Positions 43,183 through 52,800 are shown, counted from the stretch's first letter. The stretch is 64,000 nt of DNA from Micromonospora chaiyaphumensis (GCF_900091435.1 NZ_FMCS01000003.1:372001-436000), one strand, 5' to 3'. Made by a program: numbers and translations. Notes: generated from the letters alone by a model not told the origin.

Positions 43183-44867
43183 AAAGCCTTGCGCGCGGGC
43201 TGGTCGTCGACGACAAGCCCGCCGTAATAATGCAGGTCCAGGACATCCTCGACTACGGCTTCTCCCAGCTAGGAGAATGGGAGGTGGAGTACGAGGAGGC
43301 GAGCACGCCTGCCGAGGCGGTCAAGTTGGCGCGCAAAGTGGACTTCGACTTCGCAGTCCTCGACTTCGACCTCAACGACGAGACCTGCATCCCGGTGGTG
43401 AAGGAGTTACGCAAACGCCGCATGGACAACTGCTACATCCTCGTCGTGACCGGGGAATCGAAAAAGAACCCGAATTTCCTAAAGCGTTCCATGGAGGCCG
43501 GTGCGGATGACGCCATTATCCGTGACAACCACCTGACCATGTCTCCAGCGTTCGAGGGCGACCGGAACGGCTGGGATGGCGAAAACCTCGCCCGCAGGAT
43601 CCGCGAACGGATGCGCGTGCAGGATCGGGAGGACGGGTTCCGAATCGTCTTCGCGCCCGAGGCGGGAGTGCAATCCATGCTCCACAGCCTCGGCGACCCG
43701 CCCGGGGAATACCGCGACGCCATGAGGCGCGGCGAGCTGATCGCGCGCACCCTGATCGTCAAGTGCCTCGGGACCGACGACGACACCCGCACCTCGCTGA
43801 CCGTCCAGCACCTCGCTCCCGGCCGCTCCGGCGCCCACGTCTGCAAGGTCGTTCGCGTACAACCGGGCCAGCCCAAAGAGTCGTTCGTCCTTAAGATCGG
43901 CCTCGATCGCGCATCCCTCGTGGCCGAGAAGGAGGCGAACAGCCGAGCGGCGCGGGCGCTGCGCTCGCAGGTACTTGTCCGGCTCGACCGCGAACTGCGG
44001 TCCCACGAGCAGTCGGGCTACAGCGCGATCGCCGCCGAGTTGGCAAAAGACGCGGTCACGCTCAAGGACTGGCTGCAGCAGCCGGGCACCACCACCGAGC
44101 AGGCGACGAAGGTGGCCGGCGAACTGCACCGCGGCCACCTCAGAGAATTGCTGCAGCCGGGCCTGCGCAAGCCCCAGCCGGTCAGCCAGTGGCTCACGAT
44201 GTCGCCGGTGCTGCGCGGCCGCGTCCTCGACGCCCTCGGCACCTACGCGCAGGTGTGGCGCGACAACCGCGGCGCCGGTCAGGCCGACGCGGAGTCGATG
44301 GCCGCCGTGCTACGCGACTTCGTGGACACGGGCGCGCTGCCCGGCGTCGCGTCGAAGCGCCTCGGCGAGCAGGTGCTGTACGCCCGCGGTTTCGGCGACC
44401 TGCACTCGGGCAACGTCCTGGTGCAGTCCGTCGGCGAGCCCCATCCCCTGCTGATCGACGCCTCGCAGTACGGCCTCCACCACTGGGCGACCGACACGAC
44501 CCGCCTGCTGGTCGACTTGGTCCTGCAGGTCCGCCGCCCGGGTATCGAGTCGATGCTGTGGTCGGGCCTCGCGGCCGAGGCCGGCTTCGCGACCGGCCTG
44601 TGCGACTGCACCGGAAGCCTCGAGGCCGAACCCGGCGATCCCACCGACGCCTACATTCACAAGCTGGTCACCGAGCGCGCCACGTACCTGTGCCTCGACG
44701 ACCTGGAGCCGCGCAGGGCGGACTGGCACTGGCAATGGCACGTCGCCCTGGCCCGCGAATTCCTGCGCCAGGGGTCACGCCCGGGCCTTCTGCCGACCCG
44801 GGCCGTCCTCGCACTGACCGCGGCCGCCCGCCACCTGCAGCAGGCGGCCGAGGCCTTGGCCGACTGA
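43179..44867 (+). CDS. Response regulator fused to an APH-like kinase-fold domain
   Basis: This 562-residue protein has a receiver domain at ~1-120: D11/D12, phospho-acceptor D62 in FAVLDFDLND, and a Thr in VVTGES; the conserved Lys is Arg. A domain with aminoglycoside-phosphotransferase/choline-kinase fold follows: FVLKIG (ATP Lys, ~240), GFGDLHSGNVLV (~404-415, catalytic Asp) and LLIDASQYG (~425, metal Asp). ATG 43179 overlaps the sensor's TGA, and GGAGG lies eight bases upstream. The output may therefore phosphorylate a small molecule or RNA in response to the sensor. No substrate can be named. Confidence 0.78.
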   Translation: MKSLARGLVVDDKPAVIMQVQDILDYGFSQLGEWEVEYEEASTPAEAVKLARKVDFDFAVLDFDLNDETCIPVVKELRKRRMDNCYILVVTGESKKNPNFLKRSMEAGADDAIIRDNHLTMSPAFEGDRNGWDGENLARRIRERMRVQDREDGFRIVFAPEAGVQSMLHSLGDPPGEYRDAMRRGELIARTLIVKCLGTDDDTRTSLTVQHLAPGRSGAHVCKVVRVQPGQPKESFVLKIGLDRASLVAEKEANSRAARALRSQVLVRLDRELRSHEQSGYSAIAAELAKDAVTLKDWLQQPGTTTEQATKVAGELHRGHLRELLQPGLRKPQPVSQWLTMSPVLRGRVLDALGTYAQVWRDNRGAGQADAESMAAVLRDFVDTGALPGVASKRLGEQVLYARGFGDLHSGNVLVQSVGEPHPLLIDASQYGLHHWATDTTRLLVDLVLQVRRPGIESMLWSGLAAEAGFATGLCDCTGSLEAEPGDPTDAYIHKLVTERATYLCLDDLEPRRADWHWQWHVALAREFLRQGSRPGLLPTRAVLALTAAARHLQQAAEALAD

Positions 44868-45142
44868 TAGCGGTCCGGGCTGCATCTTCGTCGCCGTGGC
44901 GAGTCCGGTAGACGACGATGCCAATATTTCACTGAGGTGGCGCCAGAACTGACGCGGTAGGGCCAGCCACCATGTGATCGTGGTGTCGGGCGGCCCGCGC
45001 GGTGCGCAGATATCCGCTCGCTGCGCCGATCACTCGCCCGAGGACGCCACCGACAAGGTTTTGGAACGCAGCGCTGAGAACCGCAGAGGAAGCTTCTAAT
45101 TGTCGGATGCCTTCGCCTGGCCCGAAATGCCACACTGCCGCG

Positions 45143-45709
45143 GTGGAGGGCTTTCGGTGTGCGAGCTGCGGGAACCCGCTGAGCGTCCCAGTCCGGTTGG
45201 TCGAGCTGCCGGCGGGGCCGCACTGGTCGCTCCTGGATTGCCATCACGTGAACCCGCCGCTGCTCGACCCCGGCACCTACGCGATCGACGAGGCCGCGTA
45301 TGGCCGTGATCAGGTCGTCGGCACGTTCGTCCTCTCACCCGGCGACGTACGCGGGACACGCTTCGTCCACAACCTTGTTCGCACGGGCTGCTGGTCGGTG
45401 GTGGGGTGGAACCCGTGTGTGGCTTGCGCAGGCTGCGGCGCCTTGGTCGCCTCCCGGGCGGATGACTGCAGGGTGGCTCAGGAGACGCGCTTTTACCCAG
45501 CGATGGTCGTCCGGGAGCCCTGTGGCGATGAGCCTGAGCGCCGCACGGATCCTTTTGCGCTGATCGCCGACTGGGATAGCCCTGCGCGCGACAATAGACA
45601 ACACGGCTGGGTGCCCAAGCCGACCCGCCCTCGTCCCGAACTCGTTGCGACCCGCTGGCGCGGCCGAGGTGTGAAAGAGCATCTCTTTCGAGACGATCCG
45701 CCAGCCTGA
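45143..45709 (+). CDS. Zinc-ribbon-type conserved protein
   Basis: This ~188-residue protein starts with FRCASCGNPLSVPVRLVELP, a Cys pair, and has a second cluster (WNPCVACAGCGALVASRADDC) that could complete a zinc ribbon. Between them lie LDPGTYAIDEA and a LSPGDVRGT block. The pattern is common in Actinobacteria, where the function is unknown. The start is uncertain: GTG 45143 has no ribosome-binding site, and ATG 45107 would add 12 residues. It is monocistronic and faces the ArsR-type gene. Confidence 0.68.
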   Translation: MEGFRCASCGNPLSVPVRLVELPAGPHWSLLDCHHVNPPLLDPGTYAIDEAAYGRDQVVGTFVLSPGDVRGTRFVHNLVRTGCWSVVGWNPCVACAGCGALVASRADDCRVAQETRFYPAMVVREPCGDEPERRTDPFALIADWDSPARDNRQHGWVPKPTRPRPELVATRWRGRGVKEHLFRDDPPA

Positions 45710-45958
45710 CCAGCCGGCCGATATCGGACCTCGAGGGTCGGCGTAAGCAACGACCCACTCGATCGACGGCTCATGTCCCGCCACGGAGCACTGACCTGCC
45801 GCGAGTCGGGCGGTCCGACGGCACGACCGGATCTGTCGATGAGCCGATTCTCGACCATGGCGGCGAGCGTCTTGGGTGGTTGCATCGTGGGCACCTGACC
45901 GACTTTCGGGCGCGGCTGAACTGATCGTCTGGGCGACATCGCTCGTGTGTCAGCCGGA

Positions 45959-46924
45959 TCACTCGCGGAGGAGCGCGTCGGCGCGCGGGGTGCGCACGTA
46001 GAAGACGAGACGGCCGGCTCGGTGCCGGGTGACCAGGCCGGCGGTCACGAGCCGCGCGAGGTGGGCCGAGACTCCGCTCGGGGTCAGTCCGGTGCGGCGG
46101 GCCAGCGACGTCGTGGTCGACGCAGTCGCCAGCTCGACCAGCAGTGCTGCGCGAGCCTGACCGATCACCGGGGCGAGATCGGGCGCGGGTGAAGGGGTGT
46201 GCCACATCGAGCCCACGCCCCGAGTGGGATATCGCAGCACCGGAGCCCAGGGCTCGGACGCCTTGACGAAGACGTTCGGCCAGGCGAACAGCGACGGCAC
46301 GAGCACCAGACCGCGACCGCCGAGTTCGTAGTCCCGGTCCAGGTTGGGCCGGTCCACCGTCAGGACGTCGTCCGACCACGAGACCGCGGGATCCAGTTCG
46401 GGGAACATGCGGTGCGGGCCGTCGTCCGCCAGCCGCCGCGCCCGAAACATCACGTCGGCCTCCAAGATCCCCCGTATCCGCCCCCAATACGGCGCCAGTG
46501 TGAGGCTCCAGTAGGTCCGCATCTGGCCCACGATCATCGGCAGGTTACGGCGCGGCGCGCGGCGCAGGTCCGACAGCGAGGCCGGCAGCCGGTCGCCATA
46601 CACCGATGCGAGCTCCTCGCGTACGACCGTCGCCGGCGTCTCCCGCACCGCGGCGAACTCCGCCTCAGGCTCGGCGACGGGTGAGTGCGGCGCCGGCGCG
46701 AGGAAGCCCGGCAGGTGCCGCCCGGGTGCGATCACCAGGTCCCGCAGCTGACGCAGGTCGGGTGAGGCCAGCACCCTGGCCCGGTGTCGGGTCACCCATG
46801 GCAGGTGCACGGCGTGCGCACCGGGATCGCGGAGTACGCGCAGGCTCGCCACGACCTCCCAGGCGGGGGAGATCGCGAACCTGACACTGGCGAGATCGGC
46901 CAGGGACAACGACATCTTCAGCAT
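45959..46924 (-). CDS. ArsR-type HTH regulator with DUF5937-like N-terminus
   Basis: This 321-residue protein has an N-terminal ~230-residue domain (LADLASVRFAISPAWEVVAS at the start, GGRGLVLVPSLFAWPNVFV near 200) typical of DUF5937 ArsR proteins. A C-terminal winged helix follows (VELATASTTTSLARRTGLTP, VSAHLARLVTAGLVTRHRAG, VFYVRT). ATG 46924 follows GAGG. It is divergent from an MFS transporter gene with a 75-base gap containing a dyad, the standard arrangement for a repressor of the transporter. Confidence 0.88.
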   Translation of the reverse strand: MLKMSLSLADLASVRFAISPAWEVVASLRVLRDPGAHAVHLPWVTRHRARVLASPDLRQLRDLVIAPGRHLPGFLAPAPHSPVAEPEAEFAAVRETPATVVREELASVYGDRLPASLSDLRRAPRRNLPMIVGQMRTYWSLTLAPYWGRIRGILEADVMFRARRLADDGPHRMFPELDPAVSWSDDVLTVDRPNLDRDYELGGRGLVLVPSLFAWPNVFVKASEPWAPVLRYPTRGVGSMWHTPSPAPDLAPVIGQARAALLVELATASTTTSLARRTGLTPSGVSAHLARLVTAGLVTRHRAGRLVFYVRTPRADALLRE

Positions 46925-46941
46925 CAGACCGACCTCATGAG

Positions 46942-46961
46942 GATTCACCGTAGTCTGAATC
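46942..46961. promoter_or_regulatory. Dyad in the ArsR/MFS divergent promoter
   Basis: GATTCA (46942-46947) and TGAATC (46956-46961) form a perfect 6-base dyad with an 8-base spacer inside the 75-base divergent gap. ArsR-type repressors bind such dyads as dimers. The link is positional inference. Confidence 0.45.
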
Positions 46962-46999
46962 GTTGGCACCCGGGGGTGGCCAACACCGAAGGTTCGGCC

Positions 47000-48261
47000 A
47001 TGTCGATCCAGCACGCCTCTCGTCGGGGGCACGACGCCGCGCCGGCCCTGCCTCGTGACTTCGCTCCTACCTCATCGCCGCCGTAGCCGCGAAATGGGGT
47101 TTCAACATCGCCAAGGTCGCCGTTCCGCTCGTCGCGATCACGTCGCTCGGCGCCGGTCCGGGCGCGGCGGGTGCGCTGGCCACTGCGGGCACCGTCCCAT
47201 TCCTGCTGCTCGGCCTGCCGGCGGGCGCGTGGCTGGACCGGGTTGCTCGTCGCCCAGTCATGATCGCCATGGACCTGACCCGGTTCGTGCTGATCGGCTC
47301 GGTACCGATCGCTGCCGCAGCTTCCGCTCTGACCATGACCCAACTGTGGGTGGTGGTGTTCCTCAACGGCGTCGCGACCGTCTTCTTCGACGTCGCGATG
47401 CAGAGCCACCTGCCAGACCTTGTCGGGGATGGGCACGCGGGACGCCTGGTCGCGGCCAACGGGAGGCTCGGCATCGTGGACCAGATGGCCCTGATCGGCG
47501 GCCCCGCGCTGGCCGGCTGGCTGGTTGGCCTGTCGACAGCGGCGGCGGTTCTGGTCGCGACGGCACTGGGCTACCTGTGGTCGGCGCTGTGGATTCGACG
47601 GATCGAGCGGTCGGAGCCGCGCCGGGTTGACGTCGTACGACGCTCGCTCGCGGCCGAGGTGCGGGAAGGCCTGTCGTTCGTCCGGCGCAACCACACCTTG
47701 CGTGCGATCGCCGTCGCCGGCGCGCTCGTGAACTTCGCGACCGCGGGCACGGTCGCGATGCTGCCGCTTCTCCTGGTTCAGGAACTGCACTGGTCGGAGA
47801 GCCAACTGGGCCTCTTCCTCGGTGCCGGCGGAGTCGGTGGCCTGCTCGGGGCGCTCTGTGGGCAGCGGTTGTCGACGGTCCTCGGCGCCGGCCGCTCGGT
47901 GCTTGCCATCGGGCTGGCCATCGCCCCCGCCTCGCTCGTGCTGCCGCTCGTCGGTCAACCCGTTCCTGGGCTGGTCGCCGCGCCCGCGTGGGCACTGGTG
48001 ATTTTCAAGGTCGGCTTCGACAGCGTGGTCCTGATGTCGTTCCGCCAGCACGTCACGCCGTCCCGCCTCCTGGGACGCGTCAACGGCACCTTGCGCGTGA
48101 TGTTCAGTGGCGCGCTCACACTCGGCGCGGCGATGACGTCAGTCGTCGGTCACTACGCCGGTCCACGCGCCGCCACCTGGGTTGCCTGCGCCGCGCTCGC
48201 GTTGGTGTGGGTGCCGATCCTGCGCTCCCCGATGCGCCAGCAGACCCTCGGCGCATCCTGA
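47000..48261 (+). pseudogene. MFS efflux transporter with 5' frameshift
   Basis: From ATG 47000 the frame reads MSIQHASRRG to ALPRDF, then stops unless it shifts near 47062. In the next frame it continues SYLIAAVAAKWGFNIAKVAV and GLPAGAWLDRVARRPV through to LRSPMRQQTLGAS at 48261, an MFS protein of about 420 residues with 10-12 membrane segments. A single missing C in GACTTCGCTCC would explain it. The only in-frame start after the shift is ATG 47260, which would lose the first two helices and motif A, so the gene is probably inactive unless this is a sequencing error. Confidence 0.75.
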
Positions 48262-48392
48262 CCAGCAGCCTGGCCCGGCCGGAAAACAAGATTGAGTGCG
48301 CTCTTCTGCCGCCGACCGCGCGTCGTCGCCCTCCGTGAATCCCTGGTATCCGAGTACGGACAGTCGTCCTCCCGCCTCGCCGAACAGGTGTG

Positions 48393-49166
48393 TCACAGCT
48401 CGACGAGCAGAAGCCCGTCGTTGTTGAGGTTCACGTCGGGCGTGGTGGTGTCTGGAGCGTAGGGCGTCACCGCCAGGGTCCTCCGGCCGTCGAAGCGGAG
48501 CTGCTGGCCGGGGACGAGGACGTGGCCTTCGGCGAGCATTCGGGCGAGGTGGTTGAGGATCTGTGCGGTGTCTTGGAGACGGTCGGCGGGTACACCGGTG
48601 ATCAGGTCCGGCTGGCCGAACTTCATCATGCCGCGGGTGTGTACCGGGTGCCCGAACCCAGGTGTGGGTTCGGTTTCCGCGATCAGACTCACCTCCTGCT
48701 GGATGGTGAACGGCCGGTGGGGTGACAGTGATGCCAGGGTCGGCCCGGACAGCCCGTTACAGGCATAGGCATCCAACGTCGCGCAGCTGCCGGCGTCGGC
48801 GAGCATGGTGGCCACCGCCCAGGCAAGTTGCAGATGCGTGAGGTCGGTCGGATCGTCGACCTCGACGGTGATCGAGTAGCAACAGGATGCCGCGTCGAGA
48901 AGATCAAGGTTGTCCAGTTGCTGGGCGGCGATGTTGCGCAGAGCCCCGGTGCGCCAGCCGTCGATCCAGCTGGGGCTGTCCGCGTAGTGGTGGATGCGCA
49001 GGTCGAGCGCGGCGATGGGGGCGGTCTTCGGGACCGCGTCGTGAAGCCCGAGATCGGGCCGGGCCTTCAGCACGTCCTCGTCGGCGAAGGCGATTAGCGT
49101 GATGGCGGCGCGGCGACCAGTCGGGCGAAACGCAGGACGCGGCCAAGGCGCGATCGGAGCAGTCAC
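48393..49166 (-). CDS. Conserved hypothetical protein
   Basis: This 257-residue protein starts at GTG 49166 after an AGGA box. Landmarks are ITLIAFADEDVLKARPDLGL, LDLRIHHYADSPSWIDGWR, and a well-formed C-terminal block HTRGMMKFGQPDLITGVPA, MLAEGHVLVPGQQLRFDG and NNDGLLLVEL. The composition and strong G/C third positions support a real gene. I have seen the HTRGMxKFG pattern in actinobacterial proteins of unknown function but cannot name the family. It stands alone between the MFS gene and the next plus-strand gene. Confidence 0.65.
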   Translation of the reverse strand: MTAPIAPWPRPAFRPTGRRAAITLIAFADEDVLKARPDLGLHDAVPKTAPIAALDLRIHHYADSPSWIDGWRTGALRNIAAQQLDNLDLLDAASCCYSITVEVDDPTDLTHLQLAWAVATMLADAGSCATLDAYACNGLSGPTLASLSPHRPFTIQQEVSLIAETEPTPGFGHPVHTRGMMKFGQPDLITGVPADRLQDTAQILNHLARMLAEGHVLVPGQQLRFDGRRTLAVTPYAPDTTTPDVNLNNDGLLLVEL

Positions 49167-49498
49167 GGCGGCATCCTGCCACGCCCTTCAACGAGCCGCG
49201 CCGGCGAGCCGTTGCACCCATCTGCCGCATAGCGCTCGTCACGTAAGGTAACCAATTCAGCACCCCGGCTGCCGAACTGATCGCGGCTCTCAACACCGAG
49301 GCTCGCTGACCGCATAAGAGCGCCACCGGCGGCTCGCGCGCTGCCTCGGCACTCAACGAGATTGCGTGCACGGATCTGCCGCTGATCGGGCGTTGGCTGC
49401 TCGGCCGTTGCGCACAGTCAGCCGAGTTGAGCGCGTTGCGGGCGGGTGGACACACGTCTGCCTTCCGGCTAGCGTGCTCCAAGATCAAGGGGGTTACC
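49167..49498. other. Divergent intergenic region
   Basis: About 330 bases between a minus-strand and a plus-strand gene. It must carry both promoters. I see no repeat, RNA gene or further coding sequence in it. Confidence 0.5.
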
Positions 49499-49945
49499 GT
49501 GGGCGCGTCCGGGTGGCACTACTACGTCGCATATCAGCCGGATCTCCAAGCCGCGTTGGACGGACTACGGCGGCAGGTTTTCGAAGCCGGCGACTACTGG
49601 TGGGCAGTGCCGTATGAGTACGGCAAGTCCGCCGCAGACTTCCCGAATCGGCCGCGGACGGAGGCGGAGCTATGGGCGGATGAGTCCGTCCAAGAGTCCG
49701 GTACGCACTCGATATTGGACATGTCTCGGGTATTGGCCGACGGCGAGGAGCCCGACTATGGGACAGTCCAGCCGGTCGTCGAGGCGGAGGCGCTCGAGCA
49801 CCTGGGCGTCACCAAGCTGACCCGGTCGCACGTCGAGGCGCTCAAACCGCTCGCCTCGCGAAGCTGGTTCGGTCGGTGCGCGGTCTTGCACGACCCTGAA
49901 GGCAACCCCAGTGAAATCTACTTCTGGGGTTTCTCCGGCGACTGA
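49499..49945 (+). CDS. Conserved hypothetical protein (actinobacterial)
   Basis: This 148-residue protein starts at GTG 49499 behind a GGGGG tract. It contains WHYYVAYQPDLQAALDGLRR, AGDYWWAVPYEYGKSAADFP, ESGTHSILDMSRVL and a C-terminal DPEGNPSEIYFWGFSGD. The sequence has the look of a compact alpha/beta protein and belongs to a family widespread in Streptomyces and Micromonosporaceae with no assigned role. It appears complete and monocistronic. Confidence 0.72.
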   Translation: MGASGWHYYVAYQPDLQAALDGLRRQVFEAGDYWWAVPYEYGKSAADFPNRPRTEAELWADESVQESGTHSILDMSRVLADGEEPDYGTVQPVVEAEALEHLGVTKLTRSHVEALKPLASRSWFGRCAVLHDPEGNPSEIYFWGFSGD

Positions 49946-50124
49946 ATCACAGCGGGTAGCCGGTTGCCGCCGGGGTCCGGGCCAAGGGCAGGTGCGCGCA
50001 TCTGCCGCGAACCGCGCGTTCGTTCTCGCCGCTCGGTGCGCGGCAGCCGAACAGAGGACACGGCGTCCCCGACCCTGGATGACCCAAGGAAGCTCCCTAC
50101 GCAGGCTCGCTGTATAACGAGACC

Positions 50125-50544
50125 GTGGTTGAACTGGCCGCCGCCACAGCTATGGCCCAGCGGGAGAGCCTGGCGGGACGCGTACGTGATGAACTGGCCT
50201 TAGCCGGCCTGCCGATCGTGGCCTCCGACATGAGTCCCCATCTACGACAGTCCGGCGCGGAGGTGAGGGTCGACAAACTTGCGGACTGCCATGCCCCGGT
50301 ACGCGTTGAGTGGCGCACCGACCGCACGCTACAAGAGATGTTCCAGCGAGTAGCCATGGCGGAACAGGTCGATGCACCCGTCTTCCGCCACTACCAGATG
50401 GTTGTCGAGACCATGCTCCAGACCATGACGGAGATCCTGACCGCGGCCGGCTTCACCGTCCGTGGCAGCACCAACGACTTCGCACCATTGACCCTCGAAA
50501 TCCTCGACGGCCCGCACGGCGCTTCTCCATGGTCTTCGAGCTAG
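50125..50544 (+). CDS. Hypothetical protein
   Basis: This 139-residue protein starts at GTG 50125. It has a helical N-terminus (AQRESLAGRVRDELALAGLP), a middle strand region (VEWRTDRTLQEMF), and a helix (VVETMLQTMTEILTAAGFTV). The last ten residues (GPHGASPWSSS) look out of character, and in another frame the text VFELADHARRQRG continues past 50544, so a late frameshift is possible. No family is recognised. Confidence 0.55.
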   Translation: MVELAAATAMAQRESLAGRVRDELALAGLPIVASDMSPHLRQSGAEVRVDKLADCHAPVRVEWRTDRTLQEMFQRVAMAEQVDAPVFRHYQMVVETMLQTMTEILTAAGFTVRGSTNDFAPLTLEILDGPHGASPWSSS

Positions 50545-50691
50545 CGGATCACGCTCGGCGCCAGCGTGGGCACGACCCAATCCCAAGGTCAGGTGTACTG
50601 ATTTGCCGCATTGCGCTCGCTGCGGGACAGCGCCGGGAGTGCCTACGCCCAGCAACCGTCTGATCTCGTGGCCGTCGCCTGACGCGCCGGC

Positions 50692-51516
50692 TCAGTCGTC
50701 GTCTTCCTGTGCCGCGGCGGCGATCGGCTCGAGCCCCGCGATCAGCTCGTCGAGTTCGTCGGCGGTGAGCACGTCGTACGCGGGCGCCGCCAGTTCGTCG
50801 GTGAGGGCCTCGATCCGCTCCTTGGTTTCCCGGCCGGCGTCGGTGAACCCGCCCGCGGCGTCCACGAGACCGCGGCGGCGCATCCCGTCGACGACACCGG
50901 CGAGCTGTGCCTTGGGCAGGTGGTGGGTCCGGCCGAACTCCTCGGCCCGCATGCCGAGGGAGAGGGCGAGCAGGACGTGGGCCTCGGTGCCGCCGATGCC
51001 GTGGGCGAGGAGGGCGGCGTTGTGGCCGTCCCCGCGGTGCTCCCGCAGCAGCGTCGCCGCGTGCCAGAGCCTGGCCACCGGCTCCTCGGGCACGTCGAGC
51101 GCCCGGAGTCCGGCGTACAGCGCGCGGCCCTCGGTCGGCGCGCTGACCGCTGCCCGGGTGGCGAGGTCGGCGGCCCGCACCAGACCGGGCGAGTCGGCGA
51201 GCTGGCCGATCCTCTGCCGCAGCGCTGTCGCGCTGCCCCGCTCACGCACAGCGATCGCCTCCTGCGGGGTGGTCTTCCCCCAGACCCACGGGATGTGGCG
51301 CGCCACCTCGCCGTCGGCGAAGTTGTAGAAGACCGCGTGCACCACCTCGGCCGGCGCCAGGCCCAGCGGGGCGGCCCGGCCCGCGAAGTACCCGTCCCAG
51401 TAGTTGCGCATACCCACGGCCAGGAACGCCTCGTTCGGCACCTCGGAGAAGGTGACGGTGGCGATCGGCTCGACGAGCTCGAACATGCGGTGGATCTTGG
51501 CCAGTGGGTGCGGCAT
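50692..51516 (-). CDS. SCO6745-family (MarR-like) protein
   Basis: This 274-residue all-helical protein begins HPLAKIHRMFELVEPIATVT and contains YWDGYFAGRAAPLGLAPAEV and ARLWHAATLLREHRGDGH. A winged-helix-like C-terminal part follows (RTHHLPKAQLAGVVDGMRRR, GLVDAAGGFTDAGRETKERI). This pattern is that of the SCO6745 family of Actinobacteria, whose function is unknown. ATG 51516 follows AGGGAG. The Asp-rich tail ends at 50692. It appears monocistronic. Confidence 0.8.
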   Translation of the reverse strand: MPHPLAKIHRMFELVEPIATVTFSEVPNEAFLAVGMRNYWDGYFAGRAAPLGLAPAEVVHAVFYNFADGEVARHIPWVWGKTTPQEAIAVRERGSATALRQRIGQLADSPGLVRAADLATRAAVSAPTEGRALYAGLRALDVPEEPVARLWHAATLLREHRGDGHNAALLAHGIGGTEAHVLLALSLGMRAEEFGRTHHLPKAQLAGVVDGMRRRGLVDAAGGFTDAGRETKERIEALTDELAAPAYDVLTADELDELIAGLEPIAAAAQEDDD

Positions 51517-51744
51517 CGCTCGGCATCTCCCTTTGTCGTGGCCGCGCCCTCGTGGGCCTCTCACACCAGCTACGAACAACGCCGCCCGGATACGACAACT
51601 GCGGCCGACATCAACCCAGCCAAGATCAGACTCACTCTCATGCGCATACCGTCCGCTATGCCCGCCCGTGGCGTTACGGCATCGCCCTGCCTGACCGTTG
51701 ATCGCTGTGCCGAGCCCAGGTCGTGCGGCGGCCTCGGCGTCTCG

Positions 51745-52464
51745 TCAGAGGGCTGCTTGCTTGCCGACTGGGCAGGCTCGGATCGCGATGGTGACCTGGT
51801 TGCCCACGGCGGGGTCGATGACGCAGTGGAGTCCGAGGTCTGTGATGCGGCCGTCGCGTGCGTTCCACTCGCGGGCACCGGCGTCACGCCCCAAGATCGA
51901 GCCGAGCGAGTCGATCGTGGCCTTCCAGAGGTTCGGCCAGGCGCGGCGTGGCCCGACCACGAACGCAAGCTGGAGAGCGATACCGCCATCGGGAAGTGGT
52001 TGTGCGGCGGTGATCTGGTCGCGGATTTGCCGCTTGTAGGCGGTGGTACTGGCTGACGCAGTGGTGCGGACCTGCAGCGAGTACACCCCGCCCGGATCCT
52101 GGACAGTGTGCGTCTGGCACACGGCGACCGAGGATCTGCCCCCGTGCCGCTTGGTCGCCCACACCGACGCGAACTGTCGCCCGGTGGCCTGGGTCAGCTT
52201 CGGGACGAGCGGAAACAGGTAGTTGTCGAGGTCGTGGAGCGCGAGCAGGGGCACGACGTCCGGCAGCCCGATGTCCACGCGCAGGGCGAGCGGATCCGGA
52301 GTGACGGGCAGCGTCGGGGCGATGGCCGCCAGCACGTCGGCGGCAAACGTGGCGGAGCGAACCTGCCCGGGTGATCCAGCACTGTCCCAGCTGGCCAGCG
52401 CAGGCGGAACGCTGAGTGTGCTGCCCACAAGCTCTGGCCGCGCATAGAAGACAGGCGTAGTCAC
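51745..52464 (-). CDS. Hypothetical protein with RusA-like motifs
   Basis: This 239-residue protein starts at GTG 52464, with no clear ribosome-binding site. It carries LPDVVPLLALHDLDNYLFPLV and later LWKATIDSLGSIL, RDGRITDLGLHCVIDP and GNQVTIAI. RusA-type Holliday-junction nucleases have a D-x-D-N motif followed by a helix and a later DD pair. Here HDLDN is present but the second acidic pair is only partly matched. I therefore regard RusA-like as a fold hypothesis. It lies alone between two hypothetical genes. Confidence 0.5.
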   Translation of the reverse strand: MTTPVFYARPELVGSTLSVPPALASWDSAGSPGQVRSATFAADVLAAIAPTLPVTPDPLALRVDIGLPDVVPLLALHDLDNYLFPLVPKLTQATGRQFASVWATKRHGGRSSVAVCQTHTVQDPGGVYSLQVRTTASASTTAYKRQIRDQITAAQPLPDGGIALQLAFVVGPRRAWPNLWKATIDSLGSILGRDAGAREWNARDGRITDLGLHCVIDPAVGNQVTIAIRACPVGKQAAL

Positions 52465-52800
52465 ACGTGAAATCTATCGCCAGACCAGAGCTCGGTCGCC
52501 CACGTGACCGCTCGGTGCTCGAGCTGACCTCTCGTTTGCCTTCCCGCTCATGCCGGCGATCGGCGCCAGAGGGCGCCACCGGGCAGGGTTCAGCAAGCAG
52601 CGCTCAGGACCGTAGAGGATGGGCCTCTGTCCTGCCGGCGCTCGGCCGTGAAGTCCTGCCGACCCAGAGCAACGAAAGGACCTGATGACGAAGGTGTCCC
52701 GCTGGCATGGCCAGGACCGCTGAAGTGAAGTCTGTCGACCAATGCCGAGCCCGCCGCTGCTTCAGGCCCATCGGAGAGCCCACGTGGCTGACAGTGCAAC
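52465..52800. other. Intergenic, nothing recognised
   Basis: This stretch of about 335 bases between two minus-strand genes shows no convincing coding sequence, hairpin or repeat. Confidence 0.5.
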
